From the NCBI GenBank assembly GCA_015548865.1, contig JADMXW010000022.1:31997-95996 (forward strand): a stretch of DNA of 64,000 nucleotides, in the 5' to 3' direction. The notes below the pieces were generated by a model. It made no database searches, had not been told where the DNA came from, and saw only the letters and a program-made list of their open reading frames with translations. A program made the position numbers and the translations under genes. This DNA is from Serratia marcescens (GTDB lineage Bacteria; Pseudomonadota; Gammaproteobacteria; Enterobacterales; Enterobacteriaceae). Within the stretch, counting starts at the first letter, position 1, and each line of letters starts with the position of its first letter. Below, one piece after another: positions 24,557-33,691 of this stretch.

Positions 24557-25999
24557 TTAGAGCGAGCCATCAAGAGAACCTTCAGATTCATAATGAACCT
24601 GCGGAAGCGTTGTCATATAGTTGCTGAATGATTCAGGTATACGGGCCTCGCCACCATAACGGGATATCATGGCGTTATAGGAGACATACAGATTTTGCCT
24701 TGCCTTTTCGATTAGCTCTCCAGCATCCTTATAATAAACTGACGCCGATTTATCATTTTCCTGCTGGAGCCGTGCGCCGGTCGCAGCAGCCGTAAGCATT
24801 TCGCTGAGGTAGTTATAAGCAGCTGAATAGGCTATGACAGGAGATAGTTCACGTATATAGGAATAAGATGCGGCTAAATCATGACGTGCAATTTGAGTCG
24901 CTTTACTGGTAGCACCAGCTACGTTGTAGTAGTTTGCTTGCCGTAATTTAGCATCCCCAGGGTTTGAACCAGTTCTGGCCGAGCTCAAATATCCGTTATC
25001 GATAAAGAAGAGTGTGATATTGGCAGCGAGACCTTTAATTATTTTGGTCTGTTTTTTGGGATTCTCACAAGTACTAGTCTGACCTGAACAAGACCAGAAA
25101 TCGAAACTATCATCACCATTTATAAAAGAATCCAGGACATTTGAAGTTGCGAGTGGAGCAATCCTAACCACACTCTTTTTAGCTGACCCATCTTTATCTG
25201 TACCCAACTGGCTACCGACGATGATGGTGCCGGTCATAGACATAATAAGTTCTTTTTGCTCATCTTCGGAGCCGATGAATTGATTACTAAAGCTACCATT
25301 CTGGAGCAAACACCACACAATGTTACCGTAATCGTCACATGCCTTTCTTTTCCCTGCCTCTTGTTTTTGTACGTCGGGTGCTTTACCACCACCCATATTG
25401 CCCCACATGGCTTTAAATTGGTCTGAGAGGCCATCAGAGGACAGCTGAGAAGATACAGCAGCCTTTGCACTGTCACCAAATGCAGAGGCAGTGTCGACTA
25501 ACAACCCCTTCGCTAACTGACACGAATTTGCGGTCAGATCGTTCATCTGCTGGATGATTGCCTGCATTTTCGAAATAGCATTATCCAGAACGGCATCCAT
25601 AGCGTTCAGGGCCAACTGGAAAGCTAGACCGGCAGCATTAGAAGCAATATTACGTAGCATCTGGACGAACTGATCAGCGTTGATGAACGAGAATGACCCG
25701 CCGAAAAGGTCTATCCCTCCACATCCTCCCGACGCAGAAGGGAGACTAATACTAATAGGTGTCAATGTACGGAGCTTATTACGTAGAACAAATCCGCCAC
25801 CGGTATATCCATCACGTGTAACGCTCTGATAATCACCGGGAGCTGTAACATTCGACATAGAGCCGAACATACTGTCTAGCTGAGTACTAATGCTGGTGGC
25901 CTCGCATTGAAAAGCTGTCAACCCGGAGAGGCAGATAGAAATTGCAAGAATGTTTCTACGGAATACATTCTTTATATTATAGTTGCGCGAAATCTTCAT
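24557..25999 (-). CDS. traH: TraH-like pilus assembly protein
   Basis: 480 aa periplasmic protein with an N-terminal signal (FRRNILAISICLSGLTAFQCEA). Typical TraH features: GCGGIDLFGGSFSFINADQF near 92-111 and a coiled-coil middle. Works with TraF, TraU, TraW and TrbC in F-pilus extension and retraction. Its ATG overlaps the traF stop by 4 bp and traG starts 14 bp downstream, so the three are one operon. Confidence 0.9.
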   Translation of the reverse strand: MKISRNYNIKNVFRRNILAISICLSGLTAFQCEATSISTQLDSMFGSMSNVTAPGDYQSVTRDGYTGGGFVLRNKLRTLTPISISLPSASGGCGGIDLFGGSFSFINADQFVQMLRNIASNAAGLAFQLALNAMDAVLDNAISKMQAIIQQMNDLTANSCQLAKGLLVDTASAFGDSAKAAVSSQLSSDGLSDQFKAMWGNMGGGKAPDVQKQEAGKRKACDDYGNIVWCLLQNGSFSNQFIGSEDEQKELIMSMTGTIIVGSQLGTDKDGSAKKSVVRIAPLATSNVLDSFINGDDSFDFWSCSGQTSTCENPKKQTKIIKGLAANITLFFIDNGYLSSARTGSNPGDAKLRQANYYNVAGATSKATQIARHDLAASYSYIRELSPVIAYSAAYNYLSEMLTAAATGARLQQENDKSASVYYKDAGELIEKARQNLYVSYNAMISRYGGEARIPESFSNYMTTLPQVHYESEGSLDGSL

Positions 26000-27096
26000 T
26001 TTTCCCCCGGGTTATTAGCATTTGGGTTAGGTGTCGAACCGTAGCCAGCTTTAGCTTGTATATATTTGATAAACTCATCAGGTTGTTGAGTTAGGTCTTT
26101 AGGCATGTCATTCAGAATGTTTGAGTCGATATAGCCGGTATCGTTATATGGCAAGGTGCTCTTATATTGCTGGTCAGAAATGATCCCTGCATCGTGGGCA
26201 ATAAGGACTGTTCTTGAAATTAACTGGTCTGCACTGATAGGCCCAAATGAGACAATGCGTGTTGTAGATGGCGGGATTGCCAGAGCTATCGCAGGTGCGT
26301 TTGATATTTGGAGCTTTGATGCCTGGCCAGAATCAGGCCTCCAGTCCGGGTAAATATTCCCTGGAAGAGGTTTACCATCAAGTGAAATTGGGATGACCTT
26401 CATGTCTGTCATGAAACTAAACGTATTCATAACAGAAGCTTGCTTTACGCATATGGAGCAGTTTTCCCCACGGAAGAAGAAAAACAATCCTGCTTTTGTC
26501 GCTACGTCTTTTATGACCGTTCTCGAATTGTTTTCAGCTTCATTCGATTGATCCATTGCCCCAAATGTTGAGGTTGAGCGGCGGCTATTCTCATCTATGA
26601 GGGGGTCGGTAGAAGTAACCAACCTAGCCATATCAGTAAAGCGGCTGGCTTTATCCAGCATAATGCGTTGGGCCAGAAAATATGCCCTAACGTTTTCTTG
26701 GGTAGGATTGTCGATGGCCTGGTTGCGTAGTTTCTGAATGTTTTCATTAAACCAGGCTACGGTGAACGGAGCCGGGCCGGGCTTTTCAGTTGCGGCAGGT
26801 TCTGGAGTCGACTCCATAGGTGTTTGAGCAACCTGTTTAGGCGTTTCTTGAGGCGGTAAAGTCGGCGGAGGAGGTAACTTCACTGGCTTTTTCTTCACTG
26901 GCTCAGGTGGCGATTTACGCCAGAACCAACCTTCCTCTTTTCCATTCAGAAATGCCTGACCACCAGCGAGGTCGTCACTGGTGGTCTGAGGGGATTGAGA
27001 CGTTGGGGTGTTACCCTCATCCGCAAGAACTGAGGTAGAAAAAGCAAATCCCACTAGCAGGGGAATAATGATTTTAGTTAAAAATTGATATTTCAT
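25996..27096 (-). CDS. traF: TraF-like thioredoxin-fold pilus assembly protein
   Basis: 366 aa. Signal peptide (IIIPLLVGFAFSTSVLA), Pro-rich linker near 60-110, then the TraF/TrbB thioredoxin-like domain with FFFRGENCSICVKQA: a CSIC pair (Cys213, Cys216). F TraF lacks the active CXXC, so this version may be redox-active. Operates with TraH. Its start overlaps the preceding DNA-binding-protein gene by 23 bp. Confidence 0.85.
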   Translation of the reverse strand: MKYQFLTKIIIPLLVGFAFSTSVLADEGNTPTSQSPQTTSDDLAGGQAFLNGKEEGWFWRKSPPEPVKKKPVKLPPPPTLPPQETPKQVAQTPMESTPEPAATEKPGPAPFTVAWFNENIQKLRNQAIDNPTQENVRAYFLAQRIMLDKASRFTDMARLVTSTDPLIDENSRRSTSTFGAMDQSNEAENNSRTVIKDVATKAGLFFFFRGENCSICVKQASVMNTFSFMTDMKVIPISLDGKPLPGNIYPDWRPDSGQASKLQISNAPAIALAIPPSTTRIVSFGPISADQLISRTVLIAHDAGIISDQQYKSTLPYNDTGYIDSNILNDMPKDLTQQPDEFIKYIQAKAGYGSTPNPNANNPGEK

Positions 27097-27412
27097 CGGA
27101 ATTACCCTCGGAAATTATTCTTGCGATAGACTCCGTCCAGAAAAAGCTATTTTTTCCACTAAAGACCCTTGCACTTTCAAGTTGGCGAGTTAATGCATAA
27201 TGCCTATATCTGACCTGTCCTATACGTTTGGCTACACTATCCGACTTAACACCAATTTCGGAGCAAGCCTCATCGAGAGTCATGCGTGTTCCATATTTAC
27301 GCAACAGCTCATCAGTAACTATGTTCTTAGGGTCGTCGTTAACTAATACCGCAGGGATTTTGTGTGCTGGCATAAGCATTGCCCTGTTATGAGAACATTT
27401 AAGTGTCTTCAT
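27074..27412 (-). CDS. Putative helix-turn-helix protein heading the traFHG operon
   Basis: 112 aa with MTLDEACSEIGVKSDSVAKR near residues 44-63, a helix-turn-helix-like pattern seen in excisionase/MerR-type winged helices. GGGAG precedes the ATG. First gene of the traFHG operon, with both the AAAATG-N3-ACGTTTTG motif and GTAAACAAAACG in its promoter region, so an autoregulatory role is conceivable. Family not recognised. Confidence 0.55.
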   Translation of the reverse strand: MKTLKCSHNRAMLMPAHKIPAVLVNDDPKNIVTDELLRKYGTRMTLDEACSEIGVKSDSVAKRIGQVRYRHYALTRQLESARVFSGKNSFFWTESIARIISEGNSDEISIFN

Positions 27413-27482
27413 AAAACTCCCTTATCAGAAATACGGACGGCATTACGATTAGTTTGCCATATGGGTTAAAATAACAAGTTCA

Positions 27483-27545
27483 AAAATGGCAACGTTTTGA
27501 CTGTAAAAATCAAAAGTAATTTTCATGTGCATCCGTTTTGTTTAC
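27483..27545 (-). promoter_or_regulatory. Promoter region of the traFHG block with two shared motifs
   Basis: AAAATGGCAACGTTTTG (27483-27499) matches the motif upstream of parM and between traI and 61476. GTAAACAAAACG (27534-27545, minus strand), followed by GATGCAC, matches the traK upstream region (GATGTGC). The two motifs are 35 bp apart. A clear -35/-10 pair is not obvious. Confidence 0.5.
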
Positions 27546-27566
27546 ATGATTTGAAATCAGCAAATA

Positions 27567-27599
27567 CAAAAAAACCCAGTCCGAAGACTGGGTTTTTCT
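27567..27599 (-). terminator. Terminator of the 27.6-40.7 kb cluster
   Basis: ACCCAGT-CCGA-AGACTGGGT flanked by A- and T-runs; on the minus strand it follows the stop at 27629. Confidence 0.9.
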
Positions 27600-27628
27600 G
27601 TGTTAGCTAATTAAAAGAATTAGATGCT

Positions 27629-28150
27629 TTAAAGACCAAAGTTATCTTTAAAATGGCCTTGGTTCTTCCAGGATGAATTCTCCATCACACAGCATTCAAA
27701 TACTGTATTCAGGCCGTCATCTGGAAATTTAAGGGCATCGTTGCCTATACGAATGATGTTACCGATGAGTTCACGGGCTAACTGAGAATTACGCAAGAAA
27801 CGCGTAAAGAACTCATTGCTGATATGTTTGCCCAGGTTATAAGCAAATTCAAGCAACGTTGCATCGTTAGCAGTCAGCACCGCACCAGATTCAGATGCGT
27901 AATAAAAAACATTCTCTTGGCAACCGAGGTTTTTCATTGCGCGGAGAAACAACATTTCTCCTTCCATATCCATAAGGCGAAAAATTATATCAATATCAGA
28001 TTCATCGTTTACGACAGCACCGACAGCATCATAAAGTACGGCAGCGGGAGCTTGTTCAAACTCATCACGTTCGTAATTCATCAACATACGGTTTTGTGCG
28101 TTATTAAAGCTATCAATATGATCTGATTTAGCAGTAGTTGAAGTATACAT
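27629..28150 (-). CDS. Hypothetical protein (173 aa)
   Basis: Begins MYTSTTAKSDHIDSFNNAQN; helical, acidic, two cysteines near the end (FECCVMEN). AAGGAG precedes the ATG. Distal gene of the long minus-strand cluster. No domain recognised. Confidence 0.65.
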   Translation of the reverse strand: MYTSTTAKSDHIDSFNNAQNRMLMNYERDEFEQAPAAVLYDAVGAVVNDESDIDIIFRLMDMEGEMLFLRAMKNLGCQENVFYYASESGAVLTANDATLLEFAYNLGKHISNEFFTRFLRNSQLARELIGNIIRIGNDALKFPDDGLNTVFECCVMENSSWKNQGHFKDNFGL

Positions 28151-28171
28151 GAGTGACTCCTTAGAAATTTT

Positions 28172-28561
28172 CTACCAGACAGTTTGTTCTTTCATGAAGT
28201 CAGCCTCATTCGCTATAAAGCGTTTTGCTTCATTCATCGCCGCATCGAAATGTTTATTACCCAACTTACGTCCTAGATCAGTTATCTGTTCAACAAGAAG
28301 AGCACATTCAGGGTGAGTAAATCGTCCACCACCTTGGCAGTAAGTTAAACGAGTAACCAGCATTAATGCCTTCGACTCATTTTGTGTTACATGAAAGATG
28401 GTTTTCTGAGTTCCTATCCCTCGTTCGTTCAGAATATTAATGGTATCCATATCGGCGAGTAGTAACCTTAAGTCCTGCAAATCTCTATCGATTGAATGAG
28501 GTCGCAATGACATATCGCCAGACACAAAACCATAGATATCCTCGGTTTCAGAATGAAACAT
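28172..28561 (-). CDS. Hypothetical protein (129 aa)
   Basis: Begins MFHSETEDIYGFVSGDMSLR; helical and soluble. The leader ends GAGGTATAT-ATG, the cassette found before at least six other genes of this cluster. Function unknown. Confidence 0.65.
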   Translation of the reverse strand: MFHSETEDIYGFVSGDMSLRPHSIDRDLQDLRLLLADMDTINILNERGIGTQKTIFHVTQNESKALMLVTRLTYCQGGGRFTHPECALLVEQITDLGRKLGNKHFDAAMNEAKRFIANEADFMKEQTVW

Positions 28562-28585
28562 ATATACCTCGATAAATTAAATGAA

Positions 28586-28846
28586 TTAGAAGATACCCGG
28601 CTTACACCGCAATAGAGCATTAAATATCTGCTCACGAGCCTCAGAAGGATTTACTTGTTTTGCAATTCCTTCAATCCACTCATCAACCGGCAATCGGGTA
28701 AAATGATGGTCTGTATTGCGAATCCTGATTGCAATGACAGCCCAGTGAGCGAGAGCATACTGAATATAATGCTTATCGCCTTGTGCAACTTCACCGCGTA
28801 TTCTGGCGGTGCGGTTGTTATACTCTATCAACGCGCAGCCACTCAT
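28586..28846 (-). CDS. Hypothetical protein (86 aa)
   Basis: Begins MSGCALIEYNNRTARIRGEV; basic, one Trp-containing helix (YALAHWAVIAIRIRN). The leader is of the GGAGTCT type shared with three neighbours. No domain recognised. Confidence 0.6.
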   Translation of the reverse strand: MSGCALIEYNNRTARIRGEVAQGDKHYIQYALAHWAVIAIRIRNTDHHFTRLPVDEWIEGIAKQVNPSEAREQIFNALLRCKPGIF

Positions 28847-28873
28847 ACAGACTCCAGTTATTAATCTATATAG

Positions 28874-29095
28874 TTAAAAGACAATTCCATCATCAATCGC
28901 CGTCAGGCTTTCGATCTTTGAAATGTCGATGAAGTTAAATCGTCGTACATTGTTTGCAGTAATAATCCGACCGTCATTAAGCTGAATGATCTCACTTTCT
29001 TTATCAGAACGTGATGGCCATGAAGCGATAACAGAGTCTTCAGTAATTACATAATGCCGACTATTTGATATAAACAAAATGCATGGGATATCCAT
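28874..29095 (-). CDS. Hypothetical protein (73 aa)
   Basis: Begins MDIPCILFISNSRHYVITED; predicted all-beta small protein. Start supported by GGAGTCTC 8 bp upstream. No domain recognised. Confidence 0.6.
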   Translation of the reverse strand: MDIPCILFISNSRHYVITEDSVIASWPSRSDKESEIIQLNDGRIITANNVRRFNFIDISKIESLTAIDDGIVF

Positions 29096-29128
29096 TAAAT
29101 GAGACTCCAGACATTCAGTCTTTAAAGA

Positions 29129-29356
29129 TTAAAATTCTGTAGTACCAATCCATACATCATTAATATATGCATCGGCCCCAAACTCAACACCACAAGGCTG
29201 TACTTTATCCAGGGTTTCGAACGTCCATCCTTCTTCAGGAGGCCATTGGAAAAGCAATGGCGCTCCATCCAAATATTTTATGGCGAGAACCCCATGACGA
29301 AGAGGTGCGAGGATATCTGTTTCACCGGGTCTCACTTTAACCCAATAATGAATCAT
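29129..29356 (-). CDS. Hypothetical protein (75 aa)
   Basis: Begins MIHYWVKVRPGETDILAPLR; compact beta-rich sequence with four Trp residues. AAGGTGACATC precedes the ATG. Function unknown. Confidence 0.6.
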   Translation of the reverse strand: MIHYWVKVRPGETDILAPLRHGVLAIKYLDGAPLLFQWPPEEGWTFETLDKVQPCGVEFGADAYINDVWIGTTEF

Positions 29357-29366
29357 GATGTCACCT

Positions 29367-29675
29367 TTATTGATTTACCCGAGGAATGAATTGGGTTTGG
29401 GTGGTTATATCAGACATGAGTTCATAAATCTTGTATGGCCACCAATTTGAATCCATATCACGGAAGAAATGAACCTCAGTGATATCGGGACACATCGGAT
29501 GCCATAGGTTAAAAACCATAAGTTCAGATGCCTCAACCTCAATGAACTGATTGATTGAGGTTTTCCTGAACTCATTCGTGGAAATAAACCCTATTAGATC
29601 CTCCAATTGATTAAGCAATAAACCCGCTTGTAGCAGTTCAGAGGAACTATCGAAGTCATGTTTTAAAATATTCAT
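29367..29675 (-). CDS. Hypothetical protein (102 aa)
   Basis: Start moved to the ATG at 29675 (MNILKHDFDSSSELLQ), which has GGAGA at good spacing; the longer frame from 29870 would overlap the upstream gene and the hairpin at 29698-29724. Acidic N-terminus, Trp-rich C-terminus (FNLWHPMC, DSNWWPYKIYEL). Function unknown. Confidence 0.6.
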   Translation of the reverse strand: MNILKHDFDSSSELLQAGLLLNQLEDLIGFISTNEFRKTSINQFIEVEASELMVFNLWHPMCPDITEVHFFRDMDSNWWPYKIYELMSDITTQTQFIPRVNQ

Positions 29676-29697
29676 GTTAGTCTCCAGCGTGGCACGA

Positions 29698-29724
29698 AAA
29701 AAACGCTGACCGAAGTCAGCGTTT
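29698..29724. terminator. Intercistronic hairpin
   Basis: AAACGCTGAC-CGAA-GTCAGCGTTT, directly after the stop at 29731 on the minus strand. Typical of the hairpins that separate many genes in this cluster. Confidence 0.8.
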
Positions 29725-29730
29725 GTATTA

Positions 29731-30231
29731 TTACAGAGGTTTATTCTTAAGCGGCTTCGCAGCCTCTTTAGGATAAGTGTGATAAAACGCTTTTCTGTAT
29801 TTTTCGTATCCAATACGTTGGGATGCAACATGTTCCATATTAGTGGGAGCAGTAAAGTGATGACACGCAATCAGTCTTGCTTGTTTTGCCAATTCACTTG
29901 ACCACTCGTGCAGGATTTCCATCCGGGTTTCGAATGGATCAAGACCCGCTATTTTGCAGCAACTCGTAAATGAACATAAGTCTTCCTGATTTTCTTCCGA
30001 ACAAATCCAGAGGATTTCATCCACACGCTGCTCACCAGTACTACGGTATGCAGTCATGATATATATACTATCCCGAATTATTTCGTAAGCCATCTTTGAT
30101 GAAAAACGAAGTTCATAATTATGTTCTGAATCGGCTGATATCAGATCATATTCACTTTCAGTGGCATCGAAAATACTCATGAATGAGAGTTGATTTTCGT
30201 GAACCACTTTAGATTTTGCGGTTGCAGACAT
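29731..30231 (-). CDS. Hypothetical protein (166 aa)
   Basis: Starts at the ATG at 30231 (MSATAKSKVVHENQ) behind AAGGTGATCATT, the same leader as the YqaJ exonuclease gene. Contains CSFTSCCK near residues 85-92 and a His-rich C-terminal half. No domain recognised. Confidence 0.6.
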   Translation of the reverse strand: MSATAKSKVVHENQLSFMSIFDATESEYDLISADSEHNYELRFSSKMAYEIIRDSIYIMTAYRSTGEQRVDEILWICSEENQEDLCSFTSCCKIAGLDPFETRMEILHEWSSELAKQARLIACHHFTAPTNMEHVASQRIGYEKYRKAFYHTYPKEAAKPLKNKPL

Positions 30232-30294
30232 AATGATCACCTTTAAAATAAATTAAATTAATTTAGAAAGCTAAAACGGAAATTAAAATACAGA

Positions 30295-32208
30295 TTAAGA
30301 CATGAGAGCTTTACGGGTTACTTCAAAGAGTTTGCTACGTAAGGCAGAAACAGAACCGACAGAAACACCGGTATCACCAAAAAGACTTTTCATCATGCGG
30401 TCACTGGCATCACCGAAACCGATGCCAATAACGATGATGTCATCATCTTTAGCGCTTTGTATCATCGCTCGCGCAGAAGCCATATCATCAGGCTGGCCAT
30501 CAGTTGCTATAACCAATACATGGCGATCCGCTTTAGCTGACGTCAGGTCTGCAAGTGCAGGCCATAACGATTCGCAAAGAGGAGTACAGCCTTGCGTACC
30601 AATACCAAACTGATGAGTTCCTATAGCTGTCCGTAAAGTTTGCTCCCGTCCTTTTAACAGACCTACGCTATTATGTGCGGCGTGTGGGAAATGGTATGCC
30701 GAGGTAGTTACCCCCTGAATACCATCGAGCGCATACAACATTGATACAACAGCGGCTTCAGCCTCTTTAACCGACCGGCTCATTGACCCGCTAGAGTCCA
30801 GCAGGATAGTAAAAGCAGAACTGACATCTACTGCCTTGGACTTATGTTTAAAAAGACGCGTATTGCCCAGCATGGCACTGGTAACCAGTCGAGAATCAAG
30901 CTTACGACCAGTTTCACGATGTGTTCTTCTCACCGCTCTTACACCCTGTAACAACCCATGAAGTGATTGGCGTAACCCGGTAGCCATCTGCACCCCTAAA
31001 CTTACGGATGCATTACCGGTATCGTGCCGCTTCGCAGGTGCTACTGAATATGGAGTAGGTGAAACGATACGTTGATGCGGGGGTACTTTGTCTTTGATTA
31101 ACTGATTGAGCTTATCTGAAGTGTTCTGTCCAGTACGGCCAAGGTCATTCGATGTGGTTCCTTCGAAAGGGTCTTTACCGCCCTGGGACATGTTAACGAC
31201 AGAAGCTTCACCCGAAGCATTTGAGCCCGGTTGGGAAGCTCCGGCTTTGTTGTCACCAGAGTCGGAAGCAGGAGTATTACGATTAGCTGACGTTGACGAT
31301 GAGTTATCGTTTTCATCATCGCTATCGTTTTGCCCATGTTCTTTATCTGGTGCGCCACCGGTATTACCATCAGGATCTGAAGAAGGCCCATTCTGACCGG
31401 CTGACGATGACGGCGAGCCGCCATTACCGCCTGAACTTACAGTCTGGCCATCCCCATTTTTGTCAGAACTGTCGGATGACTGGCCCGGCTCTGACGAACT
31501 GTCATCGCCTTTGCTGTCACCATAATCAGCGCCCTGATTATCATCCTGCGGAGGTTCTTCTTGCTCATTAGTTTCGTTAAATGCATCTACTGCGAGGTCA
31601 TATAACCGACATGCAACTTCAAACACCTTTTTAATCGAGGTTGCTTGTACTGCTTCAGCCATAACCGTCATAGCTTTGTCGTACAGCTCCAGCCCGAAGA
31701 TGCGTTCAAAGTCTTCACGCACTTGCTTTGTTGGGATAGTTAAACCGTTGAAGCGGTTCAAACCACAAGTAAGCAGGGTATCCAGAAATACCGATGAAGC
31801 TTTATCACAGGATTCCGCTTCTTCACTGAACAAAAAATGATTCAGTGAATTGAGATACTTCAATGTACCTGGATAGCGACAACTCATCGCACGTTCAATG
31901 CGCAAATCTTCGCAAAGATTGACCAGGTGTCTAAGTACCTCAACGTTGTATTTATCCGACTCCATATGCTCTTGAATGAATATCTTAAGATCACCAAAAT
32001 CAGTGAAACGGATATGTGCTGCTTCATGTACGGCATACCCTAATAACGGATTTGCCAACATTTCAGCGTCCTTGAAGAATGGAAGGTTAATAAGAAAACC
32101 AGCACCAGTCTCCGTAGCATATGCTTCATTGCCGCCAACAGAAACATTAAGACCAATCTGAGAGCTTAATGCACGTGCGACAATAGGAAGGGAATTATAA
32201 ATACCCAT
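30295..32208 (-). CDS. CobT-like VWA-domain protein
   Basis: 637 aa. N-terminal domain with a zincin-like VHEAAHIRF (HEAAH, 61-65). Residues 212-345 are a Ser/Asp/Gly low-complexity linker. The C-terminal von Willebrand A domain has an intact MIDAS: DSSGS (471-475), GCTPL (540-544) and TDG (569-571). Such proteins partner a MoxR/CobS-type AAA ATPase, here encoded two genes upstream, as chaperone-like remodelling pairs. The equivalent pair exists in SXT/IncA/C-type and other large plasmids, where its target is unknown. Cobalamin synthesis is not implied. Confidence 0.85.
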   Translation of the reverse strand: MGIYNSLPIVARALSSQIGLNVSVGGNEAYATETGAGFLINLPFFKDAEMLANPLLGYAVHEAAHIRFTDFGDLKIFIQEHMESDKYNVEVLRHLVNLCEDLRIERAMSCRYPGTLKYLNSLNHFLFSEEAESCDKASSVFLDTLLTCGLNRFNGLTIPTKQVREDFERIFGLELYDKAMTVMAEAVQATSIKKVFEVACRLYDLAVDAFNETNEQEEPPQDDNQGADYGDSKGDDSSSEPGQSSDSSDKNGDGQTVSSGGNGGSPSSSAGQNGPSSDPDGNTGGAPDKEHGQNDSDDENDNSSSTSANRNTPASDSGDNKAGASQPGSNASGEASVVNMSQGGKDPFEGTTSNDLGRTGQNTSDKLNQLIKDKVPPHQRIVSPTPYSVAPAKRHDTGNASVSLGVQMATGLRQSLHGLLQGVRAVRRTHRETGRKLDSRLVTSAMLGNTRLFKHKSKAVDVSSAFTILLDSSGSMSRSVKEAEAAVVSMLYALDGIQGVTTSAYHFPHAAHNSVGLLKGREQTLRTAIGTHQFGIGTQGCTPLCESLWPALADLTSAKADRHVLVIATDGQPDDMASARAMIQSAKDDDIIVIGIGFGDASDRMMKSLFGDTGVSVGSVSALRSKLFEVTRKALMS

Positions 32209-32243
32209 ATATACCTCACAATAAATTTAAATAGATTAATTAG

Positions 32244-32268
32244 AAAAAAGGCCCGGAGTGGGCCTTTT
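32244..32268. terminator. Intercistronic terminator
   Basis: AAAAGGCCC-GGAGT-GGGCCTTTT after the stop of the DUF3150-like gene. Confidence 0.8.
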
Positions 32269-32272
32269 ATTT

Positions 32273-33628
32273 TTAAAACACCATTATTGTTTCGTCATCA
32301 TCGAGTGAAGACGAAATTACAATTTCAGGCTCTTTTCCATCAATGACTTTTTCAGAATCCAAACCCGAAATAAGAGCTGAGTCTGGCAGAGAGCGGGGTA
32401 CAATCGAATCACCGCCCAAAAATGAATCATCATCGACTATAACCGCACTAAACGCCGGTATTACAGCGTCATTAACAATTCCATGCTCCTGGGTATCGGA
32501 CAAGTCGTTAACGTCAGTATCAGCCGACGTATTAACCGGTTCGATTGCCAAAGACGTATCAGCTGAACCATTGATTTCTACCAGAACAGATGGGGCTTCA
32601 GCGAGTGAATCAACGCTTTGCAATCCGATCGGATCTTCTACTACCACAGCAGATGCAAACGCATCTGTATGCGGAGGAGGAAGCGTTTCTACCTGAACCT
32701 GAGTTGCCGAAATGGCCGCTAAAGTCATGGCATCATCATCTCCAATAAGGTTCATTGAAAGTGATGGGTCAATCGCATCGTTACCATCTGTAGTACTGGC
32801 TGATGACAGCAGTTCTACAAACTGTTTTGCATGAATTGGGTCGCGTAGGTTATTGAGGAGAGAGAGAATGTCGTTATAAGGTTTGCCCGTCACTTTGCCG
32901 GTTAGCGGAATGTCTTTCATTACCTGATTAACATAGTCGCTAAGAGACTGGACGCTTGGTGCGATGAAAGCTAGGGAAGCGAGTTTATCGCCGCAGCGGC
33001 GTAAAGGATTTAGTGTGTGCTGAGAAAACGCATCGGGGTTCCTGTTTTTAAGGAAACCTTCAACAACATCAGCCACATCCTCATAAACTTCATCCGCTAA
33101 ACTTTTAACTTGCCCAGTTAAACCATCCTGAATGACACTGTTACCATAAGGTGTGATATGAATCGCAGTAAAGCCAAATTGTATCTGGCTATCCATATAA
33201 GACAAATCGATCGCAGCATCACGCAAAAGTATAGAGCGATACTTTTCTTCAAAAGAATTAATCCAGCTATTAAAATCAGCTTTCATAAATTCCTTTTTGT
33301 AATCGTAAAACTCGCCCTTAAGTACATTCAGTTTACCAATTAAATCATTAACCTTGTCGGCTGGAATTGCATAGCCTCCCATAAATTTAATACCCGCTTC
33401 AAGACATAAAGCGTGAGCTGAATTCTTCTTGCGGGTAAATGGATTGATGAGTTGTGGGTCAATGATTTTCTTGCTACCTAATGAAACAAGTACATCAGGT
33501 GGCAAATCAGCACTGTTACCAAGATCTTCTCTTTTCAGCTTACGACGACCACTAATACTGGTGATATCAGAAAGAGAAACGCGAATAAGTTGTTCCAGAA
33601 CCTGAGTGGCATTGGATTTGATAGTCAT
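32273..33628 (-). CDS. DUF3150-like protein
   Basis: 451 aa from the ATG at 33628; the frame opens 12 bp earlier, but that ATG is part of the GAGGTATGTC leader. Residues 1-150 (SGRRKLKREDLG, LPPDVLVSLGSKKIIDP, GIKFMGGYAIP) match my recollection of the DUF3150 family, whose genes sit beside MoxR/VWA pairs on large plasmids and ICEs. The C-terminal 180 residues are acidic and low-complexity. Probably a third component of the CobS/CobT-like machine. Role unknown. Confidence 0.6.
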   Translation of the reverse strand: MTIKSNATQVLEQLIRVSLSDITSISGRRKLKREDLGNSADLPPDVLVSLGSKKIIDPQLINPFTRKKNSAHALCLEAGIKFMGGYAIPADKVNDLIGKLNVLKGEFYDYKKEFMKADFNSWINSFEEKYRSILLRDAAIDLSYMDSQIQFGFTAIHITPYGNSVIQDGLTGQVKSLADEVYEDVADVVEGFLKNRNPDAFSQHTLNPLRRCGDKLASLAFIAPSVQSLSDYVNQVMKDIPLTGKVTGKPYNDILSLLNNLRDPIHAKQFVELLSSASTTDGNDAIDPSLSMNLIGDDDAMTLAAISATQVQVETLPPPHTDAFASAVVVEDPIGLQSVDSLAEAPSVLVEINGSADTSLAIEPVNTSADTDVNDLSDTQEHGIVNDAVIPAFSAVIVDDDSFLGGDSIVPRSLPDSALISGLDSEKVIDGKEPEIVISSSLDDDETIMVF

Positions 33629-33666
33629 GACATACCTCATTAATTTAAAATTGATTTAAAAAGAAT

Positions 33667-33691
33667 TAAAAAACCCCAAGCGGGGTTTTAT
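33667..33691. terminator. Intercistronic terminator
   Basis: AAAAACCCC-AAG-CGGGGTTTTA immediately after the CobS-like gene stop on the minus strand. Confidence 0.75.
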